Positions 8,247-18,178 of a DNA stretch of 64,000 bases are shown here, piece after piece. This DNA is from Lonsdalea populi. GTDB lineage: Bacteria; Pseudomonadota; Gammaproteobacteria; Enterobacterales; Enterobacteriaceae. A program made the translations under genes and the position numbers. The DNA is taken from the NCBI RefSeq assembly GCF_015999465.1, contig NZ_CP065534.1:372001-436000 (forward strand). Direction: 5' to 3'. Numbering within the stretch: position 1 is the first letter of the stretch; every line of letters starts with the position of its first letter. The notes beneath the pieces were generated by a model. The model did no database searches. It was not told where the DNA came from and worked only from the letters and a program-made list of their open reading frames with translations.

Positions 8247-8879
8247 CTAGCGCCGTCCTTCCATCACCATCCGTATTGCCAGCCCGGCCAAAACGGTTCC
8301 CATCAGCCAGCGTTGGATCTCGCTCCATAAGGGACGCCCCGTCAGGAAGACGGCGATAGAGCCGGCCACGACGGTAATCAGCGCGTTAACGCTGACGCTA
8401 ATGGCGATTTGCACCATACCGAGCACCAGAGACTGCGCTAGTACGTGGCCCTGTTCCAGGGTGATGAATTGGGGGAGTAGCGAGAGATACATCACCGCGA
8501 TTTTAGGGTTGAGCAAGTTGGTGACGAAGCCTATAAAAAAGAGTCTGGAGGGCGTGTCCGGACGAAGTTCCCGCACTTCAAACGGCGAACGCCCGCCAGG
8601 TTTCACCACCTGCCAGGCCAGATACAGCAGATAAAGCGCCCCGCCAAAACGCAAGACGTCATAGGCATAAGGGATAGCCATGACCAGCGCGGTAATCCCC
8701 GCTGCTGCGCACATCATGTAAAACACAAATCCGAGCGCAACGCCGCCCAGCGAAATCAGCCCCGCCTTAGGGCCCTGACACAGCGAGCGGGAAATCAGAT
8801 AAATCATGTTGGGGCCGGGCGTAAGCACTAACCCCAGCGAGATCAAAGCAAAAGTGACCAGATTCGAGAATTCAGGCAT
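8247..8879 (-). CDS. LysE/RhtB family amino-acid exporter
   Basis: A 210-residue inner-membrane protein with about six hydrophobic segments. The N-terminal signature LVLTPGPNMIYLISRSLCQG followed by GVALGF is diagnostic of LysE/RhtB translocators, as is NLLNPKIAVMYLSLLPQF in the middle. Family members export amino acids such as homoserine, threonine or arginine. The specific substrate is not readable. It is not ArgO, which differs in the N-terminal motif. The gene is transcribed away from the DnaA-box region and has no clear operon partner. It occupies part of the interval where related genomes carry queG. Confidence 0.87.
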   Translation of the reverse strand: MPEFSNLVTFALISLGLVLTPGPNMIYLISRSLCQGPKAGLISLGGVALGFVFYMMCAAAGITALVMAIPYAYDVLRFGGALYLLYLAWQVVKPGGRSPFEVRELRPDTPSRLFFIGFVTNLLNPKIAVMYLSLLPQFITLEQGHVLAQSLVLGMVQIAISVSVNALITVVAGSIAVFLTGRPLWSEIQRWLMGTVLAGLAIRMVMEGRR

Positions 8880-9773
8880 GTGCCCCTCCGTAAAGGCGAT
8901 GGCGCGACAGGCCGCAGGAGTCAGCCTTTGCGAGCCGGCTGCTTTTTAGGTATCCCATTCTGCCCTTCACCCTGAAAAAAGTTTCCATTTTTTTATTTAT
9001 TGCCTGATTATTGAACTAACCTAATTAAGTCGTTTTTGACGGGCATGGCCACAGTCGCCTGCCGACGGAAACTGCTACAGACGGAATTTCGCAGCCGTAC
9101 ACGCGTCGAGGAGTGGAGAGTCAAAGCGCTTGCCAATTCGGATTCACTGAGCCATAATGCCGTCCCTTACGCATGTTGTATTTTAAAATACTTATAAATC
9201 AGCATGTTACAAAGAGAATGGTATAAGTTGATTCCCTGTTGCCCATAGTGCCATCGGTTTTATCCTCCAAGAGCACTTCTGCTTTCCGCAAAAGTAAATC
9301 ACATAAGTTTTTAAACAGACTTATCCACAGATTTATTGACGCCGGTGTTTGATGACATACTGAGGGGCCAGGGAACTCTGTTTTTTATCTCTATGAATTT
9401 AAAAGATAAATTTTAGATAAAAGGCGCCAGTTCGATCACTTGTACTTTTTTTTACGCTTGATTGGCAAAGAGTTTTTAAATTTATCCACAGGCGAGGTCG
9501 ATGTAAAATCGGCGTGTTTTTGACCACCTCGTCATCTCCTCCCGATAGCCTCTTTAATGAGCGTTTCTCCCGCTGATCTGGCTCCATCATTCACCAACAA
9601 CGCGTAGCTGAGTAAACTGATAACTGTTTGCGATGCCTTTTCGGGAAATAGGGCGTTTTCAGTCAGCTTCGGCGGCTCCTGATGTCATGAATGATTGCCG
9701 AGGGGCTTCTTTATCGCGTTCACGCCTGGTGTCGGCGCAAGGGCGCATCTGCAGAAATGAGAGGGAGCACGTC
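8880..9773. other. Large intergenic region upstream of nnr
   Basis: Nearly 900 bp without a supported gene. It holds the DnaA-box cluster described separately and, at its right end, the nnr promoter. The queG gene that usually diverges from nnr in enterics is not detectable here in any frame. An in-frame upstream extension of nnr to 9633 exists, but its residues do not resemble the family. Confidence 0.6.
9260..9490 (+). promoter_or_regulatory. datA: Candidate datA-like DnaA-binding locus
   Basis: Two perfect consensus DnaA boxes, TTATCCACA at 9321-9329 and 9482-9490, lie in the same orientation 161 bp apart. A weaker box-like sequence, TTATCCTCC, is at 9260-9268. The spacer is strongly AT-rich. 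In E. coli the DnaA-titrating, ATP-hydrolysis-promoting datA locus lies between the glyVXY tRNA genes and queG-nnr. Here the cluster is likewise between tRNA-Gly and nnr. Synteny plus box quality make a datA equivalent likely. The IHF site required in E. coli cannot be assigned with confidence. Confidence 0.65.
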
Positions 9774-11303
9774 ATGATCGATTGCAGCAACAATTCTGTG
9801 TCCGAAGCATTACCTGATGTGGTCTTTCGGGCCGACTGGCTACGACGAGAGGAAGCGGGGGCGGCACAGTCGGCAGGCGTGTCGCTCTATACGCTGATGC
9901 AAAGAGCGGGTTCCGCCGCATTCGGACTGGCACGCTTGCAGTATCCGTCAGCTCAGCACTGGCTGGTTCTGGCCGGACACGGCAATAACGGTGGCGATGG
10001 TTACGTGGTGGCAACCCTGGCGAAAGCCACTGGCCTGCGGGTTTCGGTGATGGCCTGCTCCGAGGAACGTCCGTTGCCGTCCGAAGCCGAACAGGCCAGA
10101 GCACGGTGGATCGCTGGCGGCGGCACTGAACTGACGCCGGAGGCCGCCTGGCCTGATGATCTTGACCTCATTATCGACGGCCTGCTGGGCACCGGTCTTT
10201 CCGCCGCGCCAAGAGCGCCTTACGATCGACTGATTGAGGCGGCCAATACGCACTCGGCACCCACGGTCGCGTTGGATATTCCCTCAGGTTTAAACGCTGA
10301 AACCGGTCATGCTGCTGGCGCGGTGATCGACGCCGCACATACGATCACATTCATCACTTTGAAGCCCGGTTTGCTGACCGGTCATGCCCGCGATTATGTC
10401 GGGCGGCTGCACATCGACGATCTGGCGCTGTCGCCGTGGGTAGCGCGTCAGGACGCGCCGATCCAGCGCCTCACGCCGCGTCATCTTTCACACTGGCTCA
10501 AGCCTCGTCGGCCGGGGGCGCACAAGGGGGATAATGGCCGTCTGCTGATTGTCGGCGGCGACGCGGGGACCGGCGGTGCGATTTTCATGGCGGGTGAATC
10601 CGCCCTGCGCACAGGCGCTGGTTTGGTGCGAGTACTTACTCACTGCGAATACCTTGCCGCGCTGCTGGTTTCTCGTCCCGAACTGATGGTTCAGGAGCTG
10701 AACACGGCGACGTTGCGGCAAGGTCTGGAGTGGGCTGATGTGGTGGTGATCGGCCCCGGCCTGGGTCAGGGAGAATGGGGCAGAAATGCCCTTCGGATCG
10801 TAGAAAATTGTAACAAATCCATGTTATGGGATGCGGATGCGCTCAACCTGCTGGCAATCAGCCCGCATAAACGTCAGAATCGCATCCTGACGCCCCATCC
10901 CGGCGAGGCGGCGCGGCTGCTGAACTGTCGCGTTGCCGATATTGAAAGTGATCGCTTACTTGCGACGGGAAAGCTGGTGAAACGCTACGGCGGCGTCGTG
11001 GTGCTGAAAGGGGCGGGAACGGTGATCGCCAATGAGCAAGGCGCTCTGGCTATCGCCGACGTCGGCAACCCGGGCATGGCCACGGGGGGGATGGGCGATG
11101 TGCTTTCCGGCATTATTGGTGCGTTGGCGGCGCAGAAACTGTCGTTGTATGACGCGGCCAGAGCCGGATGTGTGATTCATGGCGCCGCCGCCGACTATCT
11201 GGCGAAACAGCGCGGTCCCCGCGGCATACTGGCGACGGATTTGATGCCTGTACTGGCGCAGTATGTAAATCCTGAGTGGATATCCTTAGAAAAGACAGAA
11301 TGA
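9774..11303 (+). CDS. nnr: Bifunctional NAD(P)H-hydrate epimerase / ADP-dependent dehydratase
   Basis: This cytosolic repair enzyme restores damaged NADH and NADPH hydrates. It has 509 residues and two domains. The N-terminal YjeF/NnrE epimerase domain covers about residues 20-225 and contains [17 protein letters not shown]. The C-terminal ribokinase-like dehydratase (NnrD) covers about 235-500 and contains [40 protein letters not shown] and [13 protein letters not shown]. The ATG at 9774 is preferred: it follows GAGGGAG and matches family length. Further upstream in-frame starts add unrelated residues. Its stop overlaps the tsaE start (ATGA), as in E. coli, so the two are translationally coupled at the head of a long operon. 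Confidence 0.95.
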   Translation: MIDCSNNSVSEALPDVVFRADWLRREEAGAAQSAGVSLYTLMQRAGSAAFGLARLQYPSAQHWLVLAGHGNNGGDGYVVATLAKATGLRVSVMACSEERPLPSEAEQARARWIAGGGTELTPEAAWPDDLDLIIDGLLGTGLSAAPRAPYDRLIEAANTHSAPTVALDIPSGLNAETGHAAGAVIDAAHTITFITLKPGLLTGHARDYVGRLHIDDLALSPWVARQDAPIQRLTPRHLSHWLKPRRPGAHKGDNGRLLIVGGDAGTGGAIFMAGESALRTGAGLVRVLTHCEYLAALLVSRPELMVQELNTATLRQGLEWADVVVIGPGLGQGEWGRNALRIVENCNKSMLWDADALNLLAISPHKRQNRILTPHPGEAARLLNCRVADIESDRLLATGKLVKRYGGVVVLKGAGTVIANEQGALAIADVGNPGMATGGMGDVLSGIIGALAAQKLSLYDAARAGCVIHGAAADYLAKQRGPRGILATDLMPVLAQYVNPEWISLEKTE

Positions 11304-11770
11304 AGACATTTTCTCTACCTCTGCCTGACGAAGCGGCAACTATCGCACTCGGTGCGACACTGGCGCAGGCCTGCGACCGCGCCGTAATTATCTATCTATA
11401 TGGCGATCTGGGCGCGGGCAAGACCACGCTGAGCCGGGGATTCTTGCAGACGCTCGGCCATACAGGCAACGTCAAAAGTCCCACCTACACGCTGGTGGAG
11501 CCATACATGCTGTCGCCGCGCCCGGTTTACCATTTCGATCTGTACCGCCTGGCGGACCCAGAGGAACTGGAATTCATGGGCATTCGCGACTATTTGTCGG
11601 AGGATGCCATCTGTCTGATTGAATGGCCTCAGCAGGGCGCGGGGATACTGCCTTCTGCTGATTTGGTGCTGCACCTGAGCTATCAGGATGCGGGCCGTCA
11701 GGCGGATATTCAGGTGCAGTCGGACACAGGCGAACATATTGCGGCGCGTTGGATAGGCCAGTCGGAGTAG
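11300..11770 (+). CDS. tsaE: tRNA threonylcarbamoyladenosine biosynthesis ATPase TsaE
   Basis: A cytosolic P-loop ATPase of 156 residues that works with TsaB, TsaC and TsaD to install the essential t6A37 modification on ANN-decoding tRNAs. The Walker A motif [13 protein letters not shown] is at about residues 35-47. The motifs [12 protein letters not shown] and [16 protein letters not shown] follow, as does the terminal LIEWP segment typical of the family. The ATG at 11300 overlaps the nnr stop by ATGA. Upstream in-frame codons lie inside nnr and are not needed. The gene is followed after 5 bp by amiB. Confidence 0.95.
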   Translation: MKTFSLPLPDEAATIALGATLAQACDRAVIIYLYGDLGAGKTTLSRGFLQTLGHTGNVKSPTYTLVEPYMLSPRPVYHFDLYRLADPEELEFMGIRDYLSEDAICLIEWPQQGAGILPSADLVLHLSYQDAGRQADIQVQSDTGEHIAARWIGQSE

Positions 11771-11775
11771 ACGTG

Positions 11776-13473
11776 ATGATTGTGCGGTTGATGAAGGCTT
11801 TATTTGGCGTTGTTCTCTTCCTGTCCTGGCCGCTTTGGGCTGCGAATCTTTCAGATATTCAGGTCGATAACGCTTCCGGTCTGGCAAAGGTCACCCTGAG
11901 TTTCAGCGGGCAGCCGGTCTATGCGTTTTTCCCGCTCAGCAATCCCGACCGGGTCGTGATCGACATCCGGCAAACCGGCGTGATCAAAGGGCTGCCGCTC
12001 GCCTTTAGCGGTAGTAACCTGATCGATCGCATTCGCACCAGCGAAGCGAAGGACGCGCAAAGCCTGCGTCTGGTCTTTGAATTGACAAAGCCTGCCAAAA
12101 CGCGTGCGACGACGACGAAGTACGGCGACAACTACACCGTTGTTTTCACGGTGAGCGCCGTACAGTTACAGCGCGCGGCCAACCGAACGTCACCGTTGGA
12201 AGGTCGCGCGACCACGAAACCGGTTAAGCCCGCCGAGCCGCCGCAAAGCCCGTTCAACAATAAGCCGACGGTCGTGACCAGTAGCGCCTCAACGACCCCG
12301 TCGCGTGCGTCCGCGCGCCGTCCAACGTCGACTGGCGATGAGATTGTGGTGGCGATCGACGCCGGGCACGGTGGTCAGGATCCCGGAGCCATCGGCCCCG
12401 GCGGACTGCACGAAAAAAACGTGACCATCGGCATTGCGCGCAAGCTGCGCGAGCTGCTGAACAAGGACCCGGTATTCAAACCGGTCCTGACGCGTGACGG
12501 CGACTACTTTATTTCCGTGATGGGCCGTTCCGACGTGGCGCGCAAGCAGGGGGCTAATCTTCTTGTATCACTCCATGCGGACGCCGCACCTAACCGCGGT
12601 GCGACAGGCGCGTCGGTATGGGTTCTATCTAACCGCCGGGCCAACAGCGAAATGGCGAGCTGGCTTGAACAGCATGAGAAACAGTCGGAGCTGCTGGGCG
12701 GCGCGGGCGACCTGCTGGCGAATAACAACGCCGATCCTTACCTGAGTCAGGCGGTGCTGGACTTACAGTTTGGGCACTCACAGCGCGTCGGCTATGACGT
12801 GGCGGTGAAGGTGCTGCGCGAACTGCAGCGCGTCGGCAGCCTGCACAAGGTCCGCCCCGAACATGCCAGCCTCGGCGTGCTGCGCTCGCCGGATATTCCG
12901 TCGCTACTGGTCGAAACCGGGTTTATCTCCAATCCTGGTGAAGAACGCCTTTTGGGCAGCAGCGACTATCAGGAGCGCATTGCAAAGGCGATCTATCTGG
13001 GGCTGCGCGGCTATTTCGAGACGCATCCTTTGCAGAATGCGCCCAAACATGACAAACGGCCTGCCATCTTGCCGGCCTCTAAACCGGTGGTTTCCAACAG
13101 TGCGTCGCCTGCTGGCTCCGCAACGCGGCACACCGTGGGGAAAGGCGAAACGCTGTCGGGGATTGCGTCGCAATACGGCGTGAGCATGTCGACGATACGC
13201 GACGCGAATCACCTGAAAAAAGACCTGGTGTGGGTAGGGCAACGGCTGAGGATACCGGGCGGCGCGGAATCGACGATCGCACAGACACGATCCGCCCCGG
13301 TGACCCAGAGAGCCACCACGGCGAAGAAGGTGACGCATAAGGTGGTGCGCGGTGATAGTCTGAGTTCGATTGCGGACCGTTACGATGTCAGCATGAAAGC
13401 GATCCAGCAGGCGAACAAGCTGGCATCCCAGACGGTACAACTCGGACAGACGCTGGTTATCCCTGCCGCCTGA
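11776..13473 (+). CDS. amiB: N-acetylmuramoyl-L-alanine amidase AmiB with two LysM domains
   Basis: A periplasmic zinc amidase that splits septal peptidoglycan during daughter-cell separation and is activated by EnvC. The product is 565 residues. It has a signal peptide (residues 1-25, ending PLWAA), an AMIN domain (about 25-125), a Pro/Thr-rich linker, the Amidase_3 domain (about 190-415) and two LysM repeats. Zinc-ligand and catalytic motifs are [22 protein letters not shown] and VETGF. The LysM repeats begin [14 protein letters not shown] and [13 protein letters not shown]. The E. coli protein has a single LysM and is about 445 residues, so this one is longer. The ATG at 11776 is 5 bp after tsaE; ATG 11791 is an alternative. 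Confidence 0.93.
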   Translation: MIVRLMKALFGVVLFLSWPLWAANLSDIQVDNASGLAKVTLSFSGQPVYAFFPLSNPDRVVIDIRQTGVIKGLPLAFSGSNLIDRIRTSEAKDAQSLRLVFELTKPAKTRATTTKYGDNYTVVFTVSAVQLQRAANRTSPLEGRATTKPVKPAEPPQSPFNNKPTVVTSSASTTPSRASARRPTSTGDEIVVAIDAGHGGQDPGAIGPGGLHEKNVTIGIARKLRELLNKDPVFKPVLTRDGDYFISVMGRSDVARKQGANLLVSLHADAAPNRGATGASVWVLSNRRANSEMASWLEQHEKQSELLGGAGDLLANNNADPYLSQAVLDLQFGHSQRVGYDVAVKVLRELQRVGSLHKVRPEHASLGVLRSPDIPSLLVETGFISNPGEERLLGSSDYQERIAKAIYLGLRGYFETHPLQNAPKHDKRPAILPASKPVVSNSASPAGSATRHTVGKGETLSGIASQYGVSMSTIRDANHLKKDLVWVGQRLRIPGGAESTIAQTRSAPVTQRATTAKKVTHKVVRGDSLSSIADRYDVSMKAIQQANKLASQTVQLGQTLVIPAA

Positions 13474-13504
13474 GGCCGACATTGCAGTAAACCAAGGAGA
13501 TAAG

Positions 13505-15397
13505 ATGCCGATTCTGGTTCTACCCCCCCAACTGGCTAACCAAATCGCCGCTGGCGAGGTAGTGGAACGGCCCGCGTCCGTGGTTAAGGAACTGGTGGAA
13601 AACAGTCTGGATGCCGGAGCGACGCGCATTGATATCGACATAGAACGCGGCGGTAGCCGGCTCATTCGAATTCGCGACAACGGCGGCGGGATCGGCAAAA
13701 CGGATCTGGCGCTGGCGCTGGCGCGTCATGCCACCAGTAAAATCGCGACGCTCGACGATCTGGAAGCCATCATGAGTCTGGGCTTTCGTGGCGAAGCACT
13801 GGCGAGTATCAGTTCCGTTTCGCGCCTGACGCTGACGTCCCGCACCCGCGACCAAAACGAAGCCTGGCAGGCGTATGCCGAAGGACGGGACATGGCGGTG
13901 ACGGTGAAACCGGCCGCGCATCCGGTCGGCACGACGCTGGAAGTCCTGGATTTGTTCTACAACACGCCCGCGCGCCGCAAATTCCTGCGCACCGAAAAAA
14001 CCGAGTTTATGCACATCGACGAGGTGGTTCGGCGTATCGCGCTGGCTCGCTTCGATGTGGCGTTTAATCTTCACCATAACGGTAAGACGGTGCGGCAATA
14101 CCGGGCGGTGACCGACCCCGCGCAGCACGAGCGGCGTCTCGGCAGCATCTGCGGCACGGCGTTTATTCAGCATGCGCTGGCCGTCTCCTGGGAACATGGC
14201 GATCTGAAGATCAGCGGCTGGGTAGCCGATCCCTCCGGCTCTCAGCAGTTACCGGATCTACAGTATTGCTACGTGAACCAGCGGATGATGCGGGACAGGC
14301 TGATTAACCACGCCATCCGCCAGGCCTATCAGGAGCAGCTGCGCAGCGATCAACAGCCCGCGTATGTCCTCTATTTAGAGGTTGACCCGCACCATGTGGA
14401 TGTCAACGTACATCCGGCCAAGCACGAAGTCAGATTCCATCAGGCCAGGCTGGTGCATGACTTCATCTACCAGGCGGTGATGACCGTACTCCAGCAGGCG
14501 GCTGCGCCCGCGCTGGCGGTGACCCCGCCGGGCGAGACGCCGGCGCCGGTCTGGCAGCAGGAAAACCGCACGGCGGCAGGCGAGAACCACTTTGCACGGC
14601 CTGTGAAAACCGAGCCGCCGCCACGGATGCCGACTTCCGGCGGCAAAGCCCAGGAGCGTCCGCCCGCCCCGTATCCTCACGGAGCGGGGTATCAGCGCAA
14701 ACAGGGCGAGCTGTATCAAAAACTGCTACAGCCTGCCTCCGAGCGGTCGATATCTTCAGGCGACGAGTCGCCGGCCCCCGCGGTGTCTCCCTGCGCCAAC
14801 ATCGCGCGGGCCTCTCAGGGCGAAGTCCCGCTGGCCAGTCGGTCAGAGGGGTTGGGGCGCGTATTAACCATCTATCCGCCTTGCTATGCGCTGGTGGAAT
14901 ATCAGCAGGGATTGGCCTTGCTGTCTCTGCCGGTCGCCGAGCGCTATGTCCGGCAGGCGCAGATGACGCCCGGCGAGGAGGGGTTACGGCCACAGCCGTT
15001 GCTGATCCCCCAGCGTCTAACGTTGGGGAGCAAAGAGCGTGCGGCAGTGACGGAGAGCCAAAAACGGCTGGCGCATTTTGGTATTGATATCGTGGTGGAG
15101 CAGCAGCGCGCCACGCTGCGCGCGGTACCTTTACCATTAAGACAACAAAATTTACAAAACTTGATTTCTGACCTGTTAGGCTATCTCGCTGATTGCCCTC
15201 AGTCAGATTCTGATGAGATCGCGGCGTGGATAGCGCGGCGGTTGTACAGCGAGCATGAGAGCTGGACTCAGGCTCAGACGGTACAACTATTAGCGGATAT
15301 TGAACGTCTCTGTCCTGAGCGGGTCAAAGTTCCGCCATCAGAATTTCTTTATGTGATGGATATTGAGTCCGCCATCAAGGCGTTAAAGCATGACTGA
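13505..15397 (+). CDS. mutL: DNA mismatch repair protein MutL
   Basis: The matchmaker ATPase of methyl-directed mismatch repair, linking MutS at the mismatch to MutH and UvrD. The product is 630 residues. The N-terminal GHKL ATPase domain (about 1-330) shows [30 protein letters not shown] and [15 protein letters not shown]. The conserved [13 protein letters not shown] closes the transducer domain. A low-complexity Pro/Ala/Gln-rich linker (about 335-440) leads to the C-terminal dimerisation domain. As expected for a species with MutH, no endonuclease motif is visible. AAGGAG precedes the ATG. Its end overlaps the miaA start by 8 bp, indicating operon coupling. Confidence 0.97.
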   Translation: MPILVLPPQLANQIAAGEVVERPASVVKELVENSLDAGATRIDIDIERGGSRLIRIRDNGGGIGKTDLALALARHATSKIATLDDLEAIMSLGFRGEALASISSVSRLTLTSRTRDQNEAWQAYAEGRDMAVTVKPAAHPVGTTLEVLDLFYNTPARRKFLRTEKTEFMHIDEVVRRIALARFDVAFNLHHNGKTVRQYRAVTDPAQHERRLGSICGTAFIQHALAVSWEHGDLKISGWVADPSGSQQLPDLQYCYVNQRMMRDRLINHAIRQAYQEQLRSDQQPAYVLYLEVDPHHVDVNVHPAKHEVRFHQARLVHDFIYQAVMTVLQQAAAPALAVTPPGETPAPVWQQENRTAAGENHFARPVKTEPPPRMPTSGGKAQERPPAPYPHGAGYQRKQGELYQKLLQPASERSISSGDESPAPAVSPCANIARASQGEVPLASRSEGLGRVLTIYPPCYALVEYQQGLALLSLPVAERYVRQAQMTPGEEGLRPQPLLIPQRLTLGSKERAAVTESQKRLAHFGIDIVVEQQRATLRAVPLPLRQQNLQNLISDLLGYLADCPQSDSDEIAAWIARRLYSEHESWTQAQTVQLLADIERLCPERVKVPPSEFLYVMDIESAIKALKHD

Positions 15398-16331
15398 ACG
15401 TGAAACGACGCAGTACCCGCCGGCCATTTTTATTATGGGACCGACGGCTTCCGGAAAGACGGCGTTAGCCATGGCGTTGCGGCAGTCCCTGCCGGTTGAG
15501 CTGATCAGCGTGGATTCCGCGCTGATCTATCGGGGCATGGATATCGGAACCGCCAAGCCTACTGCTGAAGAATTGTCGCAGGCGCCGCACAGATTGATCG
15601 ATATTCTCGATCCTGCTGATGCTTATTCGGCCGCCGATTTCCGCCGCGATGCGCTGAAGGAAATGGCGGAGATCACCGCCGCCGGTCGGATCCCCTTGCT
15701 GGTAGGGGGGACGATGTTGTACTTCAAGGCGCTGCTCGAAGGGCTTTCGCCATTGCCGCCGGCGGATCCGGAACTGCGACGAGAAATTGAAAAGCGGGCG
15801 CAGCAAGAAGGCTGGGAAGCTTTGCATAATGAGCTGCGCGAGATTGATCCCATTGCTGCCACTCGGATTCATCCAAATGATCCGCAGAGACTGTCGCGGG
15901 CACTGGAAGTTTTTTCCGTTTCAGGTAACACTTTAACTGAACTGATAAAGACATCGGGTGAAGCGCTGCCTTACCGGGTGCACCAGTTCGCCATCGCTCC
16001 CGAGTCGCGTGAATTATTGCATGAGCGTATTGCAATACGGTTTCAACAGATGTTGCAGGCAGGTTTTGAGTCGGAAGCACGCGCGCTGTTCGCCCGTGCC
16101 GATCTGCATCCGGGTTTGCCTTCCATCCGCTGCGTCGGTTACCGCCAGATGTGGTCCTACTTGTCCGGTGAAATAGATTACGACGAAATGGTTTATCGTG
16201 GGATCTGCGCTACTCGACAGTTAGCTAAACGGCAAATAACCTGGTTACGCGGGTGGGACAATGTGTGCTGGCTGGATAGCGATGAGCCGCAGGATGCGTT
16301 GGGTAAGGTCATGCAGGTTGTTAGTGCATAG
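15390..16331 (+). CDS. miaA: tRNA dimethylallyltransferase MiaA
   Basis: This enzyme transfers the dimethylallyl group to A37 of tRNAs reading UNN codons, the first step of ms2i6A synthesis. The product is 313 residues. The P-loop is [10 protein letters not shown] near residue 17. The substrate-binding segments [18 protein letters not shown] and HRLIDILDP follow, then [20 protein letters not shown] and [14 protein letters not shown] near the C-terminus. All are conserved family motifs. It overlaps mutL by 8 bp and is followed by hfq after 110 bp. In E. coli several hfq promoters lie within miaA. Confidence 0.97.
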   Translation: MTERETTQYPPAIFIMGPTASGKTALAMALRQSLPVELISVDSALIYRGMDIGTAKPTAEELSQAPHRLIDILDPADAYSAADFRRDALKEMAEITAAGRIPLLVGGTMLYFKALLEGLSPLPPADPELRREIEKRAQQEGWEALHNELREIDPIAATRIHPNDPQRLSRALEVFSVSGNTLTELIKTSGEALPYRVHQFAIAPESRELLHERIAIRFQQMLQAGFESEARALFARADLHPGLPSIRCVGYRQMWSYLSGEIDYDEMVYRGICATRQLAKRQITWLRGWDNVCWLDSDEPQDALGKVMQVVSA

Positions 16332-16441
16332 GTTGGACGGTTGTGTACAATTGGCTGATTATCGGCACAAATTTTTATACCGCTATTTTAGAGCCACAGG
16401 GTTCTTTGTTACAAACAACAAGTAAATAAGGAAAATATAGA

Positions 16442-16741
16442 ATGGCTAAGGGGCAATCTTTGCAAGATCCGTTCTTGAATGCTTTGCGTCGTGAACGTGT
16501 TCCGGTTTCTATTTATCTGGTAAATGGCATCAAATTGCAGGGCCAGATTGAGTCTTTTGATCAGTTTGTGATTTTGCTGAAAAACACGGTTAGCCAGATG
16601 GTGTACAAGCACGCGATCTCCACGGTGGTTCCGTCTCGTCCGGTGTCTCATCACAGCAATAATCCTGGCACGAATAACTATCATGGTAATAACACGGCTA
16701 GTCAGCAGTCGCAGCCTCAGGAAAGCGATGACGCTGAATAA
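16442..16741 (+). CDS. hfq: RNA chaperone Hfq
   Basis: The hexameric Sm-like RNA chaperone that pairs small RNAs with mRNAs. The product is 99 residues. The conserved core (residues 1-65) contains [40 protein letters not shown] and the Sm2 motif VYKHAIST. The disordered C-terminal tail is rich in Asn, Ser, His and Gln and ends in acidic DDAE, as in other enterics. The ATG at 16442 follows AAGGAAA. It lies between miaA and hflX, as in E. coli. Confidence 0.98.
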   Translation: MAKGQSLQDPFLNALRRERVPVSIYLVNGIKLQGQIESFDQFVILLKNTVSQMVYKHAISTVVPSRPVSHHSNNPGTNNYHGNNTASQQSQPQESDDAE

Positions 16742-16764
16742 GGGCTATTACCGATTTACCTCAG

Positions 16765-16793
16765 CGGGGAAAGGGCATCATGTTGTTTCCCCG
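16765..16793 (+). terminator. Hairpin between hfq and hflX
   Basis: CGGGGAAA (16765-16772) pairs with TTTCCCCG (16786-16793) across a 13-base loop. No U-tract follows, so it is more likely an attenuating or 3'-stabilising element than a full terminator. Confidence 0.45.
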
Positions 16794-16830
16794 TTCGTGG
16801 CTGCATTCGTTTGTTTGAGAGGTTGTTCGG

Positions 16831-18117
16831 TTGTTTGACCGTTATGAAGCCGGTGAACGGGCCATACTAGTTCATATTCACTTTTCCCAAGAGAAAGATG
16901 CTGAAGATTTGCTGGAATTCGAATCTCTAGTGTCTTCTGCCGGAATCGAATCACTACAGGTAATTACCGGTAGTCGTAAAGCACCTCACCCCAAGTATTT
17001 TGTCGGCGAGGGTAAAGCAGAAGAGATCGCCAAGGCGGTGAAAGAAACCGATGCTTTCGTCGTGCTGTTCAATCACGCTTTATCACCCGCACAGGAACGT
17101 AATCTTGAGCGTTTGTGCGAATGCCGGGTCATTGACCGGACCGGATTGATTCTTGATATTTTCGCCCAGCGCGCCCGCACCCATGAAGGGAAACTGCAGG
17201 TTGAGCTGGCGCAGTTGCGCCATCTGGCTACGCGTCTGGTACGCGGCTGGACGCACCTTGAACGCCAGAAGGGCGGGATAGGGCTGCGAGGTCCCGGTGA
17301 AACTCAGCTTGAAACCGACCGTCGTCTGTTGCGTAACCGCATTAGTCTTATTTTGTCGCGCCTTGCTCGCGTTGAGAAACAGCGTGAACAGGGAAGACGC
17401 GCCCGTACCCGTGCGGATGTGCCTACGGTATCGCTGGTGGGGTATACCAACGCAGGTAAATCCACGTTGTTTAATCAAATGACAGCCGCGGATGTGTATG
17501 CTGCCGACCAGCTGTTCGCGACGCTGGATCCCACGCTTCGCCGGATCGATGTGGCTGACGTGGGCGACACGGTGCTGGCGGACACCGTTGGCTTTATTCG
17601 CGAACTGCCTCACGATCTGGTTGCGGCGTTTAAAGCTACGTTGCAGGAAACCCGCCAGGCGTCGCTGTTGCTGCACATCGTTGATGCGGCCGATCCCCGC
17701 AGGGACGAGAATATTAATGCGGTTAACGAGGTGCTGACGGAAATCGAAGCCGACGAGATTCCAACGCTGCTCGTGATGAATAAAATTGATGCGCTGGACG
17801 ATTTCGCCCCGCGCATCGATCGCAATGCAGAGCATCAACCGGTCAGAGTCTGGCTGTCGGCGCAAACCGGCGAAGGAATATCTCTGCTGTTCCAGGCATT
17901 GACCGAACGGTTGTCTGGGGAGATCGCACAGTTCTCCTTGCAGCTCCCCCCGCAGGAGGGGCGTTTGCGCAGCCGTTTTTACCAGCTTCAGGCAATAGAA
18001 AAAGAATGGATAGAAGAAGATGGCAGCGTTGGTTTGGTAATCAGAATGCCTATCGTCGACTGGCGTCGTCTCTGTAAGCAGGAGCAGCAATTAGAAGATT
18101 ATATCGTTGAAGTATAG
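16831..18117 (+). CDS. hflX: Ribosome-associated GTPase HflX
   Basis: A TRAFAC-class GTPase that splits stalled ribosomes, notably after heat shock. The product is 428 residues. The N-terminal HflX domain (about 1-190) contains [20 protein letters not shown] and the glycine-rich segment [20 protein letters not shown]. The G domain starts near residue 200 with G1 [10 protein letters not shown]3 DTVGF and G4 NKID. The start is a rare TTG at 16831, giving [11 protein letters not shown]. This matches E. coli HflX residue for residue at the N-terminus and no nearby ATG fits. Confidence 0.96.
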   Translation: MFDRYEAGERAILVHIHFSQEKDAEDLLEFESLVSSAGIESLQVITGSRKAPHPKYFVGEGKAEEIAKAVKETDAFVVLFNHALSPAQERNLERLCECRVIDRTGLILDIFAQRARTHEGKLQVELAQLRHLATRLVRGWTHLERQKGGIGLRGPGETQLETDRRLLRNRISLILSRLARVEKQREQGRRARTRADVPTVSLVGYTNAGKSTLFNQMTAADVYAADQLFATLDPTLRRIDVADVGDTVLADTVGFIRELPHDLVAAFKATLQETRQASLLLHIVDAADPRRDENINAVNEVLTEIEADEIPTLLVMNKIDALDDFAPRIDRNAEHQPVRVWLSAQTGEGISLLFQALTERLSGEIAQFSLQLPPQEGRLRSRFYQLQAIEKEWIEEDGSVGLVIRMPIVDWRRLCKQEQQLEDYIVEV

Positions 18118-18178
18118 TCTGATGAACTCTGGGACATTGACCCCGAAGAACACCTATCATAATGAATGGAGCTAAAAC

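Noticed and set aside
8247..8879. The LysE-family gene as a relocated argO
   Set aside because: Its N-terminal TPGPNMIYLISRS signature is RhtB-type; ArgO has a different start, and there is no ArgP gene nearby.
9633..9773. An N-terminal extension of Nnr starting at 9633
   Set aside because: The extra 47 residues do not resemble the family and a better ribosome site precedes the ATG at 9774.
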